Origin: Streptomyces rapamycinicus NRRL 5491
GTDB taxonomy: Bacteria; Actinomycetota; Actinomycetes; Streptomycetales; Streptomycetaceae
DNA: 64,000 nucleotides
Direction: 5' to 3'
Assembly: GCF_024298965.1 (NCBI RefSeq)
Contig: NZ_CP085193.1
Coordinates: 7,254,001-7,318,000 of the forward strand
Shown here: positions 8,093 through 21,589 of the stretch, one piece after another
How positions within the stretch are numbered: position 1 is the stretch's first letter
Layout: the number at the start of each line of letters is the position of its first letter
Program-made: the position numbers and the translations under genes
The notes under the pieces: generated by a model
The model's input: the letters and a program-made list of their open reading frames with translations, nothing else
The model's database searches: none
Told to the model about the DNA's origin: nothing

Positions 8093-8120
8093 CCTGGTCC
8101 CACCCTCGGGTGGGATCAGG
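8093..8120 (+). terminator. Terminator of the RHH-Doc operon
   Basis: A 13-bp stem (CCTGGTCCCACCC / GGGTGGGATCAGG, with one G-U pair) and a 2-nt spacer starts two bases after the doc stop codon. No T-run. Confidence 0.7.
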
Positions 8121-8202
8121 GCGTACCCCCGAAGCGTGAGGACGGCACCGGTAGGCTGACGCGGTTCCCGATCGACCCCGCCGAGCCAGCCCGACGGAGA
8201 CC

Positions 8203-9999
8203 GTGAGTACTACTGCCGCCTCCACCAGCCATCACCTCTCGCCCGCCTTTCCCGGCCGGGCGCCTTGGGGTACCGCGAGCAAGCTGCGCGCCTGGCAGCA
8301 GGGCGCGTTGGACAAGTACATCCAGGAGCAGCCGCGGGACTTCCTCGCGGTGGCGACCCCCGGCGCGGGGAAGACCACCTTCGCCCTGACCCTCGCCTCC
8401 TGGCTGCTGCACCACCACGTCGTCCAGCAGGTGACGGTCGTCGCGCCGACCGAGCACCTGAAGAAGCAGTGGGCGGAGGCCGCCGCGCGGGTCGGCATCA
8501 AGCTGGACCCGGAGTACAGCGCGGGCCCGCTGAGCCGCGAGTACCACGGCATCGCCATCACCTACGCGGGCGTCGGCGTACGGCCCATGCTGCACCGCAA
8601 CCGGATCGAACAGCGCAAGACGCTCGTCATCCTCGACGAGATCCACCACGCCGGCGACTCCCGCTCCTGGGGCGAGGCGTGCCTGGAGGCTTTCGAGCCG
8701 GCCACCCGGCGGCTGGCCCTCACCGGCACCCCGTTCCGGTCCGACACCAACCCCATCCCCTTCGTCACCTACGAAGAGGGCAACGACGGCATCCGGCGCT
8801 CCTCGGCCGACTACACCTACGGCTACGGCAACGCGCTGGGGGACGGCGTCGTGCGCCCCGTCATCTTCCTCTCCTACAGCGGCAACATGCGCTGGCGCAC
8901 CAAGGCGGGCGACGAGATCGAGGCGCGGCTCGGCGAGCCGATGACCAAGGACGCCGTCTCCCAGGCGTGGCGCACCGCGCTCGACCCGCGCGGCGACTGG
9001 ATGCCGAACGTGCTGCGCGCCGCCGACCAGCGGCTGACCGAGGTCCGCAAGGGCATCCCCGACGCGGGAGCGCTCGTCATCGCCTCCGACCAGGACTCGG
9101 CCCGCGCCTACGCCAAACTGATCCGCGAGATCACCGGCACCAAGGCGACGCTCGTACTCTCCGACGAGGCGGCGGCCTCCCAGCGGATCGAGGACTTCAC
9201 CCACTCCGACGACCGCTGGATGGTCGCGGTCCGCATGGTGTCGGAGGGCGTGGACGTTCCCCGGCTGGCGGTCGGGGTGTACGCGACCACCATCTCCACC
9301 CCGCTCTTCTTCGCCCAGGCCGTCGGCCGCTTCGTACGGTCCCGGCGGCGCGGCGAGACCGCCTCCGTCTTCCTCCCCACCATCCCGAACCTGCTCGGCT
9401 TCGCCAATGAGATGGAGGTCGAGCGCGACCACGTCCTGGACAAGCCGAAGAAGGACGACGAGGAGGAGAACCCGTACGCGGAGGAGGAGAAACTCCTCGA
9501 GGAAGCCGAGAAGCAGCAGGACGAGGACACCGGCGAACAGGACCAACTGCCCTTCGAGGCACTGGAATCGGACGCGGTCTTCGACCGGGTGCTGTACGAC
9601 GGCGCCGAATTCGGCATGCAGGCGCATCCGGGCAGCGACGAGGAGCAGGACTACCTCGGCATCCCGGGACTCCTCGAACCCGACCAGGTGCAGATGCTGC
9701 TCCAGAAGCGCCAGGCCAAGCAGATCGCGCACAGCCGCAAGAAGCCGGACACGGAGGCGGATCTGCTGGAGCTTCCGGCGGAACGGCGGCCGGTGGTCAC
9801 CCACAAGGAGCTACTTGAGCTCCGCAAGGAGCTCAACTCGCTGGTCGGGGCGTATGTCCACCAGAGCGGAAAGCCGCATGGTGTGATCCACACCGAACTG
9901 CGCCGGGTGTGCGGTGGGCCGCCGAGCGCGGAGGCGACGGCGGGGCAGATCCGCGAGCGGATCAAGAAGGTCCGGGAGTGGGCAACCCGCATGCGCTGA
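8203..9999 (+). CDS. DEAD/DEAH-box superfamily 2 helicase
   Basis: A 598-residue SF2 helicase. The Walker A is ATPGAGKT (residues 51-58), motif II is DEIH (145-148), motif III is LTGTPFR and motif V/VI is SEGVDVPRL ... QAVGRFVRS. A highly acidic, lysine-rich linker (KPKKDDEEENPYAEEEK and following, about residues 405-455) separates the helicase core from a C-terminal helical region. The organisation resembles the chromosomal DEAD/DEAH helicases conserved in actinobacteria; a nucleic-acid remodelling or repair role is inferred only from the family. The GTG start at 8203 has GGAGA five bases upstream. It follows the Doc terminator and is probably its own unit. Confidence 0.9.
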   Translation: MSTTAASTSHHLSPAFPGRAPWGTASKLRAWQQGALDKYIQEQPRDFLAVATPGAGKTTFALTLASWLLHHHVVQQVTVVAPTEHLKKQWAEAAARVGIKLDPEYSAGPLSREYHGIAITYAGVGVRPMLHRNRIEQRKTLVILDEIHHAGDSRSWGEACLEAFEPATRRLALTGTPFRSDTNPIPFVTYEEGNDGIRRSSADYTYGYGNALGDGVVRPVIFLSYSGNMRWRTKAGDEIEARLGEPMTKDAVSQAWRTALDPRGDWMPNVLRAADQRLTEVRKGIPDAGALVIASDQDSARAYAKLIREITGTKATLVLSDEAAASQRIEDFTHSDDRWMVAVRMVSEGVDVPRLAVGVYATTISTPLFFAQAVGRFVRSRRRGETASVFLPTIPNLLGFANEMEVERDHVLDKPKKDDEEENPYAEEEKLLEEAEKQQDEDTGEQDQLPFEALESDAVFDRVLYDGAEFGMQAHPGSDEEQDYLGIPGLLEPDQVQMLLQKRQAKQIAHSRKKPDTEADLLELPAERRPVVTHKELLELRKELNSLVGAYVHQSGKPHGVIHTELRRVCGGPPSAEATAGQIRERIKKVREWATRMR

Positions 10000-10019
10000 C
10001 GCGCGCACCTTTCCCCTCC

Positions 10020-10460
10020 CCGACGCCTGACGCTATGCGACTACGCCACACGGCAGGGACTCCGCCCCGGGATCCGGGGGCGGGCCCGGACGCCCCCTGG
10101 CGCGCTGGCCTCCTGGTGCGCCGGGGCGGCGGGCCCTGGTGACTGGGGTGGCGTGTCTTTCCCCTTCCCGCCCCTTCCCGTAACAGGGGCTTCGCCCCTG
10201 GCCCCTGGGCTCGGGGGTGGAGCCCCGGCCGCCCCCTTGCGCGCTGGTGCGCCAGGACGGGGCCCCGCCCCTTCCCGCAGCGTCGATATGCGGCTCAGCC
10301 GCGTGGCAGGGGCTTCGCCCCTGGGTCCCGGGGGTCGGGGGCGGGGCCCGGACACCTTCTGGCGCGCTGGCCCGCCCGGGGCTTCGCCCCAGGTCCCGGG
10401 GTCTGGGGCGAAGCCCCAGTTACGGGGAGGGGCGGGGAGGGGAACAGCCCGCCGCAGGCG
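10020..10460. repeat. Dispersed BIME-like palindromic repeat cluster (copies in two orientations)
   Basis: The 10010-10460 spacer is filled with a composite repeat. It has C-rich boundary words (CCCCTTCCCG), hairpins of the type GGGGCTTCGCCCC / GGGGCGAAGCCCC, and the module CCGCATATCGACGCTGCGGG read on the minus strand at 10267-10292. The same modules recur at 42.8-43.1, 49.4-49.7, 53.6-53.7 and 63.4-63.5 kb. No coding potential is supported here. Confidence 0.75.
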
Positions 10461-10492
10461 TCCCGCCCTCCGCAACCCCCTTTCGAAAAATT

Positions 10493-10620
10493 TCATGAAC
10501 CGGTCGCAGACCCCCCTCATGAAACCGGGCAAACCGGGATGGTTTGGGGCGCTCCCGCGCCGCATCCTTTGGCAGCTCCGCTCGTATTCTGGACAAACCC
10601 TTCCGCAAAACGGACCAGCT
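10493..10620. promoter_or_regulatory. Candidate promoter/operator region of the IclR gene
   Basis: Gene-free stretch between the repeat cluster and the IclR gene. It contains a direct repeat of TCATGAACCGG (10493-10503) and TCATGAAACCGGG (10517-10529). It also contains a small dyad TCCG-CAAAA-CGGA (10602-10614) of the kind IclR proteins can bind. Nothing else recognisable occurs up to 10776. Confidence 0.35.
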
Positions 10621-10776
10621 CGCTAGCGTTCGGGCACGCACACGCCCCGTGGCAGCGCCGCCGCGGAGCGCAGCCGGTGCGTGACCACCGCGACCGGCGG
10701 CCTCTTCGCGCGCCGTCGTCGGGACCGGCGGGGCACCGCACGAGGAGCCGCCACTCATCACCGAGGAGGGGGCGTC

Positions 10777-11418
10777 GTGACCGCGGAGACCTCTCAGACG
10801 CTCGATCGGGGACTGCGCGTCCTCAAACTGCTCGCCGACACCGACCACGGGCTGACCGTGACCGAGCTGTCCAACAAGCTCGGCGTCAACCGCACCGTGG
10901 TCTACCGGCTGCTGGCCACCCTCGAGCAGCACTCCCTGGTCCGCCGGGACATCGGCGGGCGGGCGCGCGTCGGGCTCGGCGTGCTCCAGCTCGGCCGCCA
11001 GGTGCATCCGCTCGTACGGGAGGCGGCGCTGCCCGCGCTGCGTTCCCTCGCCGAGGATGTCGGCGCGACCGCCCACCTCACCCTGGTCGACGGCACCGAG
11101 GCGCTCGCCGTCGCGGTCGTCGAGCCGACCTGGACCGACTACCACGTGGCCTACCGGGCCGGATTCCGGCATCCGCTCGACCGGGGCGCCGCCGGGCGCG
11201 CGATCCTCGCCGCCCGTGCCGGCCGCCCCGACGACCCCGGGTACGCCCTCACCCACGGCGAACTGGAGGCGGGCGCGAGCGGCGCGGCCGCCCCGCTCAT
11301 CGGGGTGACGGGGATAGAGGGCAGCGTCGGGGTCGTGATGCTCTGCGACTCGGTCCCGGAGCGGGTCGGCCCCCGGGTGGTCGACGCGGCCCGAGAGGTT
11401 TCGGACGCCTTGAGGTGA
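10777..11418 (+). CDS. IclR family transcriptional regulator
   Basis: A 213-residue IclR-type regulator. The N-terminal winged HTH (TLDRGLRVLKLLAD, TVTELSNKLGVNRTVVYRLLATLE) spans about residues 1-65 and is followed by the IclR effector-binding domain (HLTLVDGTEALAVAVVEP, HPLDRGAAGRAILA). It is somewhat shorter than the usual 240-260 residues, mainly within the effector domain. The GTG at 10777 has a very strong ribosome binding site (GAGGAGGGGG). The ligand is unknown and no catabolic operon is adjacent, so the target cannot be read from context. Confidence 0.92.
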   Translation: MTAETSQTLDRGLRVLKLLADTDHGLTVTELSNKLGVNRTVVYRLLATLEQHSLVRRDIGGRARVGLGVLQLGRQVHPLVREAALPALRSLAEDVGATAHLTLVDGTEALAVAVVEPTWTDYHVAYRAGFRHPLDRGAAGRAILAARAGRPDDPGYALTHGELEAGASGAAAPLIGVTGIEGSVGVVMLCDSVPERVGPRVVDAAREVSDALR

Positions 11419-12357
11419 GGGCGGGCCGCCGCCCGGCGGCCCGGTGGTGGCGCTGGGCCCGTGCCCGGCGCGGCCGGGGGCACGCACCCCCTGAACCCGC
11501 CCGCCCGCGCGGGGCCCCGCGCGGGCCCGTATCGGGCGGCCGGGCGCCACGGTCGGGTCAACGCCGCCCCCGGGCGGCCCCGTGGGGCCGGGGTGGCGGC
11601 TCGTGCCTCCCGGCGGTCAACTAGATTCGCACCATGCCTGCCGTCTCCCGCCGCGCCCGCACCCTCGCGCTCTGCTCCGCGCCCGTGCTCGCCCTGCTCG
11701 CGGTGGCCGCGTTCGCGCCGCTGCCGTTCACTGTCGCCCAGCCCGGTTCGACCGTGAACGTCCTGGGTTCCGACCGCGGCAAGCAGGTGATCAGCGTCTC
11801 GGGGACCGGTACCCGCAAGACGGCCGGGCAGCTGCGGATGACGACGATCCTGGCGACCGGCCCGGAGGCCACCGTGCGGGTGAAGGACGTGGTCAGCGGC
11901 TGGTTCGCCACCGACCGCGCCGTCATGCCGCATGACTCGGTCTACGTCGGCGGCACCACCAAGGAGATCGAGCGGCACAACTCCGAGGAGATGCGGGAGT
12001 CCCAGTCCTCGGCCACCAGCGCCGCGCTCGGCTATCTCCACCGCTCCCCGCGCGACGTCAAGGTCACCCTGCGCCTCGCCGACGTCGGTGGTCCGAGCGC
12101 CGGGCTGCTCTTCTCCCTCGGCATCGTCGACAAGCTGGATGGCGACGGCCGCGGCGGCGACCTCACCGGCGGCCGGACGATCGCGGGCACCGGCACCATC
12201 GACGCCAAGGGCAAGGTCGGGGCCGTGGGCGGGGTCCCGCTGAAGACGCAGGCCGCCAAGCGGGACGGCGCCACGGTCTTCCTGGTGCCGAAGGCCGAGT
12301 GTGCCGACGCCACGGCCGAACTGCCCAAGGGGCTGCGGCTGATCCCCGTCACGACCC

Positions 12358-16432
<4,075 letters not shown>

Positions 16433-16437
16433 CCTCT

Positions 16438-16465
16438 GACCGCCCCGCACGCCGGTGGGGCGGTC
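16438..16465 (+). terminator. hppD terminator hairpin
   Basis: GACCGCCCC and GGGGCGGTC form a 9-bp stem around a 10-nt loop, five bases after the hppD stop, followed by six C residues rather than a T-run. Confidence 0.65.
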
Positions 16466-16540
16466 CCCCCAATTCCGTGCACATGCGCCCACACTCCCGT
16501 ACCCATGCGCCGCTGGTGCCAGAAAATGCGAACACCTGAA

Positions 16541-16554
16541 TGGGAGCGCTTTCT
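16541..16554. promoter_or_regulatory. Candidate CebR/LacI-type operator
   Basis: TGGGAGCGCTTTCT matches 11 of 14 positions of the streptomycete CebR box TGGGAGCGCTCCCA. It lies 70 bp upstream of the Tat-exported lectin-like gene. Only one half-site is intact, so this is tentative. Confidence 0.4.
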
Positions 16555-16623
16555 CACCGTCTACACTCACGGCGATCTGTTCACTCCAACACGGCGTGAT
16601 CACACGGGAGTTGTTGAGTATCA

Positions 16624-17649
16624 ATGCACACGGAAAAGTACACTGCGGGCCGTTTGACCAGGCGTAGGTTCACCCTCGGCGGGGGAGTCGCCGCGGCCGG
16701 CGCGCTCGGTGCCTTCGCCGCCCGCGCGGGGGCCACCACCGTGGCGGGCGGCCGGTTCGACCTGTCGGTGCCCTCCACCCAGCTGATCCGCGAGAAGACC
16801 CCGCACAACTCCACCGTGCTGCAGTCGTTCGCGTTCGACGACGTGGGCGGGCACGTCTACACGATCCAGCTGATGGAGGGCGGGATCCGGCTCAGCGGGG
16901 AGTCCGCCCCCGTCTCCGGCGCCGACCGCGCCGCCGATGGCGATCTGTGCGTCACCAAGCTGTCCCTGGCCGGGGCGGAGCTGGGCTCGATGTACCTCAA
17001 GGGGTTCGGGCACGGCGTCGCCATGGGCTGTGAGCCGGTCGGCTCCACGGCCTATCTGTGGACCGAGTCGGACGCCAACCCCGACTCCGGCTACGGCCGT
17101 GCCATCAGCCGCTTCAAGTTCGCCGACGGCACCGTGCTGTCGTCCGGTTCGTCCTCACCGGCCAAGCACCGCCCGGTGGCGGGCTCCACCAGCAATCAGC
17201 CCGCCGTCGACATGCTCAACCGCCGGCTGCTGCTGCGCTACCGCCTCGACGGCGAGGTCCGCTACCGGCTGATGAGCCTGTCCGGGGTCAGCGCGGGTGA
17301 CTACACCGCCGTGTACGACGACATACCCCAGACCGGTGTCGAGGACGGCGAGGTCTTCCAGGGCTTCACGGTCCTCGGCGACTACGTGTACCAGCTGACC
17401 GGTACCGCCTACACCGGCGAGGACGGCGCCAACCCGCCCTCCGGCCACGGCAACACCTATGTCTCCTGCGTCGATCTGCGCACCGGCGAGCTCGTCCAGC
17501 GCGCCCGCACCCAGGCCGCCTACTCGCTGAGCTACCGCGAGCCCGAGGGGATGGCCGTCCAGCTGTCCAGCCCGCGGCGGCTGTGCATGGGCTTCGCCTC
17601 GGGCGCCGCCGGGGACCGTAAGGCCAGCGTCTACTACAAGGCGCAGTAG
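16624..17649 (+). CDS. Tat-exported P68/TagC-like surface protein (teichoic acid biosynthesis protein C family)
   Basis: A 341-residue secreted protein with a twin-arginine signal (LTRRRFTLGGGVAAAGALG, about residues 13-31). It resembles streptomycete proteins annotated as teichoic acid biosynthesis protein C or P68 surface lectins, which have a beta-propeller-like fold. Shared motifs include FDLSVPSTQLIREK, TVLQSFAFDDVGGHVY, GFGHGVAMGCEPVG, YLWTESDAN, SYREPEGMAVQ and GFASGAAGDRKAS. No catalytic site is evident; binding to cell-wall or extracellular polysaccharide is the likely role. A CebR-like box upstream hints at control by a sugar-responsive repressor. It stands alone. Confidence 0.8.
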   Translation: MHTEKYTAGRLTRRRFTLGGGVAAAGALGAFAARAGATTVAGGRFDLSVPSTQLIREKTPHNSTVLQSFAFDDVGGHVYTIQLMEGGIRLSGESAPVSGADRAADGDLCVTKLSLAGAELGSMYLKGFGHGVAMGCEPVGSTAYLWTESDANPDSGYGRAISRFKFADGTVLSSGSSSPAKHRPVAGSTSNQPAVDMLNRRLLLRYRLDGEVRYRLMSLSGVSAGDYTAVYDDIPQTGVEDGEVFQGFTVLGDYVYQLTGTAYTGEDGANPPSGHGNTYVSCVDLRTGELVQRARTQAAYSLSYREPEGMAVQLSSPRRLCMGFASGAAGDRKASVYYKAQ

Positions 17650-17754
17650 CGCCCACGACGCCCGCCACTGCACGGCCCTCCCGGCGGTTCCCCGAGGTAA
17701 TCCGTACGCTCCCGCGATCTTCCCCGGGCGCTCCCCGGGTGCGAGTCTGGAGAT

Positions 17755-19122
17755 ATGACGGACCTCATCGAGCTGCTGCGGGAGGGCCTCCCCGAGGAGG
17801 CGGTGCTCACCGACCCCGATGTGACCGGGGCCTACGCCAATGACATGGCGAGCTTCTGCGAGGCGGGCGCGCCCGCCGTGGTCGTTCTCCCGCGCACGGT
17901 GGAACAGGTGCAGCACGTGTGCCGCACCGCCACCGCGCTGCGCGTCCCGATCGTGCCCCAGGGCGCGCGCACCGGGCTGTCGGGCGCGGCCAACGCGTCC
18001 GACGGCTGCGTCGTGCTGTCCCTGGTCAAGATGGACCGGATCCTGGAGATCAACCCGGTGGACCGGATCGCGGTCGTCGAACCGGGCGTGATCAACGCGA
18101 CCCTGTCCCGCGCGGTCATGGAGAAGGGCCTCTACTATCCGCCGGACCCCTCCAGCTGGGAGCAGTGCACGATCGGCGGCAACATCGGCACCGCGTCCGG
18201 CGGGCTGTGCTGTGTGAAGTACGGCGTCACCGCCGAATACGTCCTCGGGCTCGATGTCGTCCTCGCCGACGGCCGGCTGCTGAAGACCGGCCGCCGCACC
18301 GCCAAGGGCGTCGCGGGCTACGACCTGACCCGGCTCTTCGTCGGCTCCGAGGGCAGCCTCGGCATCGTCGTGCGCGCGGTCCTCGCCCTCAAGCCCGCCC
18401 CGCTCGAACAGCTCGTGCTCGCCGCCGAGTTCCCCTCCACCGCCTCCGCCTGCGACGCCATCTGCCGGATCATGGAGCGCGGCCACGCCCCCTCGCTGCT
18501 GGAGCTGATGGACCGTACGAGCGTCCGCGCGGTCAACGCGATCGGGAACATGGGCCTGCCGGAGTCCACCGAGGCCCTGCTGATGGCGGCCTTCGACACC
18601 CCGGACCCGGCCCCCGACCTCGCCGCCGTGGCCGAGCTGTGCACGGCGGCCGGTGCCACGGAGGTGGTCCCGGCCGAGGACGCCGCCGAGTCCGACATGC
18701 TGCTCCAGGCCCGCCGGATGACGCTTCCGGCGCTGGAGGCGGTCAAGGGCGTCACGATGATCGACGACGTCTGTGTGCCCCGCTCCCGGCTCGCCGAGAT
18801 GATCGACGGCACGGCCGCCATCGCCACGAAGTACGGCCTGACCATCGGCGTCGTCGCCCACGCCGGGGACGGCAACACCCATCCCACGGTGTGCTTCGAC
18901 CCCGCCGACCCCGATGAGTCCCGCCGCGCCCGGGAGTCCTTCGACGCCATCATGGCGCTGGGCCTCGAGCTCGGCGGCACCATCACCGGGGAGCACGGCG
19001 TCGGCGTCCTCAAGCGGGAGTGGCTGGCGCGTGAACTGGGCCCGGTGGGCATGGAGATGCAGCGCGGCATCAAGCAGGTCTTCGACCCGCTGGGCCTGCT
19101 CAACCCCGGCAAGCTGTTCTGA
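17755..19122 (+). CDS. FAD-binding oxidase, glycolate oxidase GlcD-like
   Basis: A 455-residue flavoprotein of the FAD-linked oxidase (PCMH-type) family. It has the FAD-binding motifs PQGARTGLSGAANA and DPSSWEQCTIGGNIGTASGG, then a C-terminal FAD-linked oxidase domain with GVVAHAGDGNTHPTVCFDP and GGTITGEHGVGVLKREWL. It likely oxidises a 2-hydroxy acid (glycolate or D-lactate) with an unknown electron acceptor. No GlcE/GlcF partners are adjacent, so it probably works as a single-chain dehydrogenase. Monocistronic; a hairpin overlaps its stop codon. Confidence 0.9.
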   Translation: MTDLIELLREGLPEEAVLTDPDVTGAYANDMASFCEAGAPAVVVLPRTVEQVQHVCRTATALRVPIVPQGARTGLSGAANASDGCVVLSLVKMDRILEINPVDRIAVVEPGVINATLSRAVMEKGLYYPPDPSSWEQCTIGGNIGTASGGLCCVKYGVTAEYVLGLDVVLADGRLLKTGRRTAKGVAGYDLTRLFVGSEGSLGIVVRAVLALKPAPLEQLVLAAEFPSTASACDAICRIMERGHAPSLLELMDRTSVRAVNAIGNMGLPESTEALLMAAFDTPDPAPDLAAVAELCTAAGATEVVPAEDAAESDMLLQARRMTLPALEAVKGVTMIDDVCVPRSRLAEMIDGTAAIATKYGLTIGVVAHAGDGNTHPTVCFDPADPDESRRARESFDAIMALGLELGGTITGEHGVGVLKREWLARELGPVGMEMQRGIKQVFDPLGLLNPGKLF

Positions 19123-19157
19123 GGCCGCCCGGACCCGGGGGTGGTCCGGACGGCCTC
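19121..19157. terminator. Hairpin between the convergent GlcD-like and ADH genes
   Basis: GAGGCCG-CC-CGGACC pairs with GGTCCG-GA-CGGCCTC around a short loop. It starts within the stop codon of the oxidase and could also end the minus-strand ADH transcript. Confidence 0.65.
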
Positions 19158-19190
19158 GGTCTCAGCGGCTGATCGCGCCTGAGTAGCCGA

Positions 19191-20240
19191 TCACGCCTTG
19201 AGCGAGGCGATGTCGATCACGAAGCGGTACCGCACATCGCTGCTCACGACGCGGTCGTAGGCCTCGTTGATCCGCTCGCCGTCGATCACCTCGATCTCCG
19301 CGCCGAGCCCGTGCTCGGCGCAGAAGTCGAGCATCTCCTGGGTCTGCCGGATGCCGCCGATCTTGGATCCGGCCATCGACTTCCGGCCCATGATCAGCGA
19401 GAACTGGTTGAACGCGCTGGAGTTCTCCGGCGCGCCCACGTGCACCAGCGTGCCGTCCAGCTTCAGCAGCGACAGATAGCCGTCCAGCGGGAGGTTCGCC
19501 GAGGTCGTGTTGACGATCAGGTCGAAGATGCCCGCCAGCTCGGTGAAGGTGGACTCGTCGCTGGTGGCGTAGAAGTGGTCGGCGCCCAGCCGCAGCCCGT
19601 CGTCCTTCTTGCGGAGCGTCTGGCTCAGCACCGTCACCTCGGCGCCCATCGCATGGGCGATCTTCACGCCCATGTGGCCGAGGCCGCCGAGGCCCACGAT
19701 GGCGACCTTCTTGCCGGGACCGGCGTTCCAGTGGGCCAGCGGGGAGTAGAGGGTGATCCCGGCGCACAGCAGCGGGGCGGCCACGTCCAGCGAGATCCCC
19801 TCGGGGATGCGCAGTACGTAGTTCTCGTCCACCACGGTGTGGGTGCTGTAGCCGCCGTAGGTGGGGGCGCCGTCGTACTCGTTGCCGTTGTACGTGGGCA
19901 CCTCGCCCTTGAGGCAGTACTGCTCCTCGCCCGCGAGGCAGTTCTCGCACTCGCGGCAGGAGTCGACGAAGCAGCCCACGCCGACCCGGTCGCCGACGGC
20001 GTACTTGGTGACGGCGGAGCCGACCTCGGCGACCACACCGGCGATCTCATGGCCGGGCACCATAGGGAAGAGGGCGGTGCCCCACTCCTCGCGGGCCTGG
20101 TGGATGTCGGAGTGGCAGATACCGGCGTAGGCGATCTCGATCAGCACGTCGTGCTCGCGCAGGGCACGGCGCTCGACGGTGGTCCTTTCCAGCGGGGCCT
20201 TCGGAGCGGGGGCTGCGTAGGCGGTGACGCTGGTGGTCAT
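19191..20240 (-). CDS. Zinc-dependent NAD(P) alcohol dehydrogenase (cinnamyl alcohol/YahK type)
   Basis: A 349-residue medium-chain dehydrogenase. Catalytic zinc ligands lie in GICHSDIH and PGHEIAG, the structural-zinc cysteines in [17 protein letters not shown], and the Rossmann nucleotide motif in [10 protein letters not shown]. The sequence type ([23 protein letters not shown]) is that of the aldehyde reductase/CAD-like group (YahK, AdhA), which reduce aldehydes with NADPH. The ATG at 20240 follows GGGAG. Both this gene and the MmyB-like regulator upstream run leftward, so the regulator may control it. Confidence 0.93.
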   Translation of the reverse strand: MTTSVTAYAAPAPKAPLERTTVERRALREHDVLIEIAYAGICHSDIHQAREEWGTALFPMVPGHEIAGVVAEVGSAVTKYAVGDRVGVGCFVDSCRECENCLAGEEQYCLKGEVPTYNGNEYDGAPTYGGYSTHTVVDENYVLRIPEGISLDVAAPLLCAGITLYSPLAHWNAGPGKKVAIVGLGGLGHMGVKIAHAMGAEVTVLSQTLRKKDDGLRLGADHFYATSDESTFTELAGIFDLIVNTTSANLPLDGYLSLLKLDGTLVHVGAPENSSAFNQFSLIMGRKSMAGSKIGGIRQTQEMLDFCAEHGLGAEIEVIDGERINEAYDRVVSSDVRYRFVIDIASLKA

Positions 20241-20269
20241 AAACGTGTCTCCCTGTGACGAACTAGGAA

Positions 20270-20365
20270 AAAGAGGGTGGGTGAAGGGAAGGGGGAAGTA
20301 AGGAGGGGGAAGGGGGAAGGGTGTGCGGGGGAAGGGGGGAAGGGTGCGCGGGGAAAGGGGTGGGA
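20270..20365. repeat. G-rich polypurine tract
   Basis: About 95 bp of nearly pure purine on the plus strand, with recurring GGGGGAAGGG words, fills the gap between the regulator (ends 20366) and the ADH gene. It would be C/T-rich in the minus-strand transcript and could form G-quadruplex or triplex structure on the other strand. Confidence 0.7.
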
Positions 20366-21286
20366 TCAGGGGGAGACGTCGGAGGACGGTCCCCCCGAAG
20401 GACGCGCTTCGGACGAGGGCGCGGACGGATCGGCCGAGGGAGTCGCGGTCCAGCTCGCCAGCAGCCGCAGGGCCGCCTCGGAGGGGGAGCCGGGCACGAC
20501 CGTGTAGATGCACAGCGCCTGGTCGGGATCGCCGGGCACGGTCACGTTCTCGTAGGCCAGCGTCATGTCCCCGACCACCGGATGGTGGTAGAGCTTGACG
20601 CCGTGGGTCTTCTCCCGCACGTTGTGGTCGGCCCACCAGGTGCGGAACTCAGGGCTCTTGATGGTGAGCTCGCCCACGAGCTCGGTCAGCCGGGGATCGT
20701 CGGGATGGCGCCCGGCCTCCAGCCGGAGGGACGCCACCATCTCCGCCGCGACCGTCTCCCACTCCGGCCACAGCGAACGGGCCGCCTCGTCGAGGAACAT
20801 GAAACGGGCCATGTTCCGCTCGTGGTACGGGAGCGCCTCGAAGTCGATGATCAGCGCCCGGGCCAGCTGGTTGGAGGCCAGCACATCGCCCCTGCGCCCG
20901 AGGACGAAGGCCGGTGAGACCCCGTCCAGCATGCGCAGCAGCGCGTGCACCCCGGGTCGCACCCGCTGGGGGCGGGGCGGCCGGCGGCGCGCCGTGCGCC
21001 GGGGGCGCGGCCGGGTCAGCTCGAAGAGGTACGCACGTTCGGTTTCGTTCAGCTGAAGAGCGCGGGCCACGGCGTCCAGCACCGTCTCCGACACATTGAT
21101 GTGACGGCCCTGCTCCAGGCGCGTGTAGTAGTCCGTACTCACGCCTGCCAGCTGCGCCAGCTCCTCGCGGCGCAGCCCCGGCACCCGACGGGGGCTGTCG
21201 TTGCTCACGCTCACGCCCGCGTCGCCGGGGCCCAGACGTGCCCTGCGGCTCCGCAGGAACTCACTGAGCTCGGTGTTGCGGTCCAT
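20366..21286 (-). CDS. XRE-family HTH regulator with MmyB-like ligand-binding domain
   Basis: A 306-residue regulator. The N-terminal helix-turn-helix ([26 protein letters not shown]) is followed by the MmyB-like domain ([61 protein letters not shown]). Streptomycete genomes often place such regulators next to short-chain or zinc dehydrogenases. They are proposed to bind fatty-acid-like ligands through the PAS-like domain. The start at 21286 gives [18 protein letters not shown], typical of the family. Its low-complexity Ser/Pro C terminus leads into the polypurine tract. Confidence 0.92.
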   Translation of the reverse strand: MDRNTELSEFLRSRRARLGPGDAGVSVSNDSPRRVPGLRREELAQLAGVSTDYYTRLEQGRHINVSETVLDAVARALQLNETERAYLFELTRPRPRRTARRRPPRPQRVRPGVHALLRMLDGVSPAFVLGRRGDVLASNQLARALIIDFEALPYHERNMARFMFLDEAARSLWPEWETVAAEMVASLRLEAGRHPDDPRLTELVGELTIKSPEFRTWWADHNVREKTHGVKLYHHPVVGDMTLAYENVTVPGDPDQALCIYTVVPGSPSEAALRLLASWTATPSADPSAPSSEARPSGGPSSDVSP

Positions 21287-21589
21287 GGGTTCCAGTATTG
21301 GCAATGGAAAAGGCATCTGAGCGTGCCAAAGTAGGTCTGCTGAACCTAGGCCGGGCGGGGCCATGCGGGCCGTCGCCGCTCGTACGGCTTCGTGGCGCTC
21401 GCACGGGAGAGTGGTGGCGGGAGCGGTGGGCTGGTGCCGGTGGGCCGGTCTGATAGACCTTGACCGCGCGCTCCGGGTTGCACTGCGGCTCCTGTACGGC
21501 AAACTGCTTACGCCCCACCCTCACCGCGAGGCACCGCAAAGGCGCAGCGCAGTACAGCACGGCCGAGCAGATATGGGACATCGGAGATC

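Noticed and set aside
8116..9804. 562-residue minus-strand open frame
   Set aside because: Antisense to the DEAH helicase.
17155..18996. 613-residue minus-strand open frame
   Set aside because: Shadow of the Tat-exported protein and GlcD-like genes, whose motifs are unambiguous on the plus strand.
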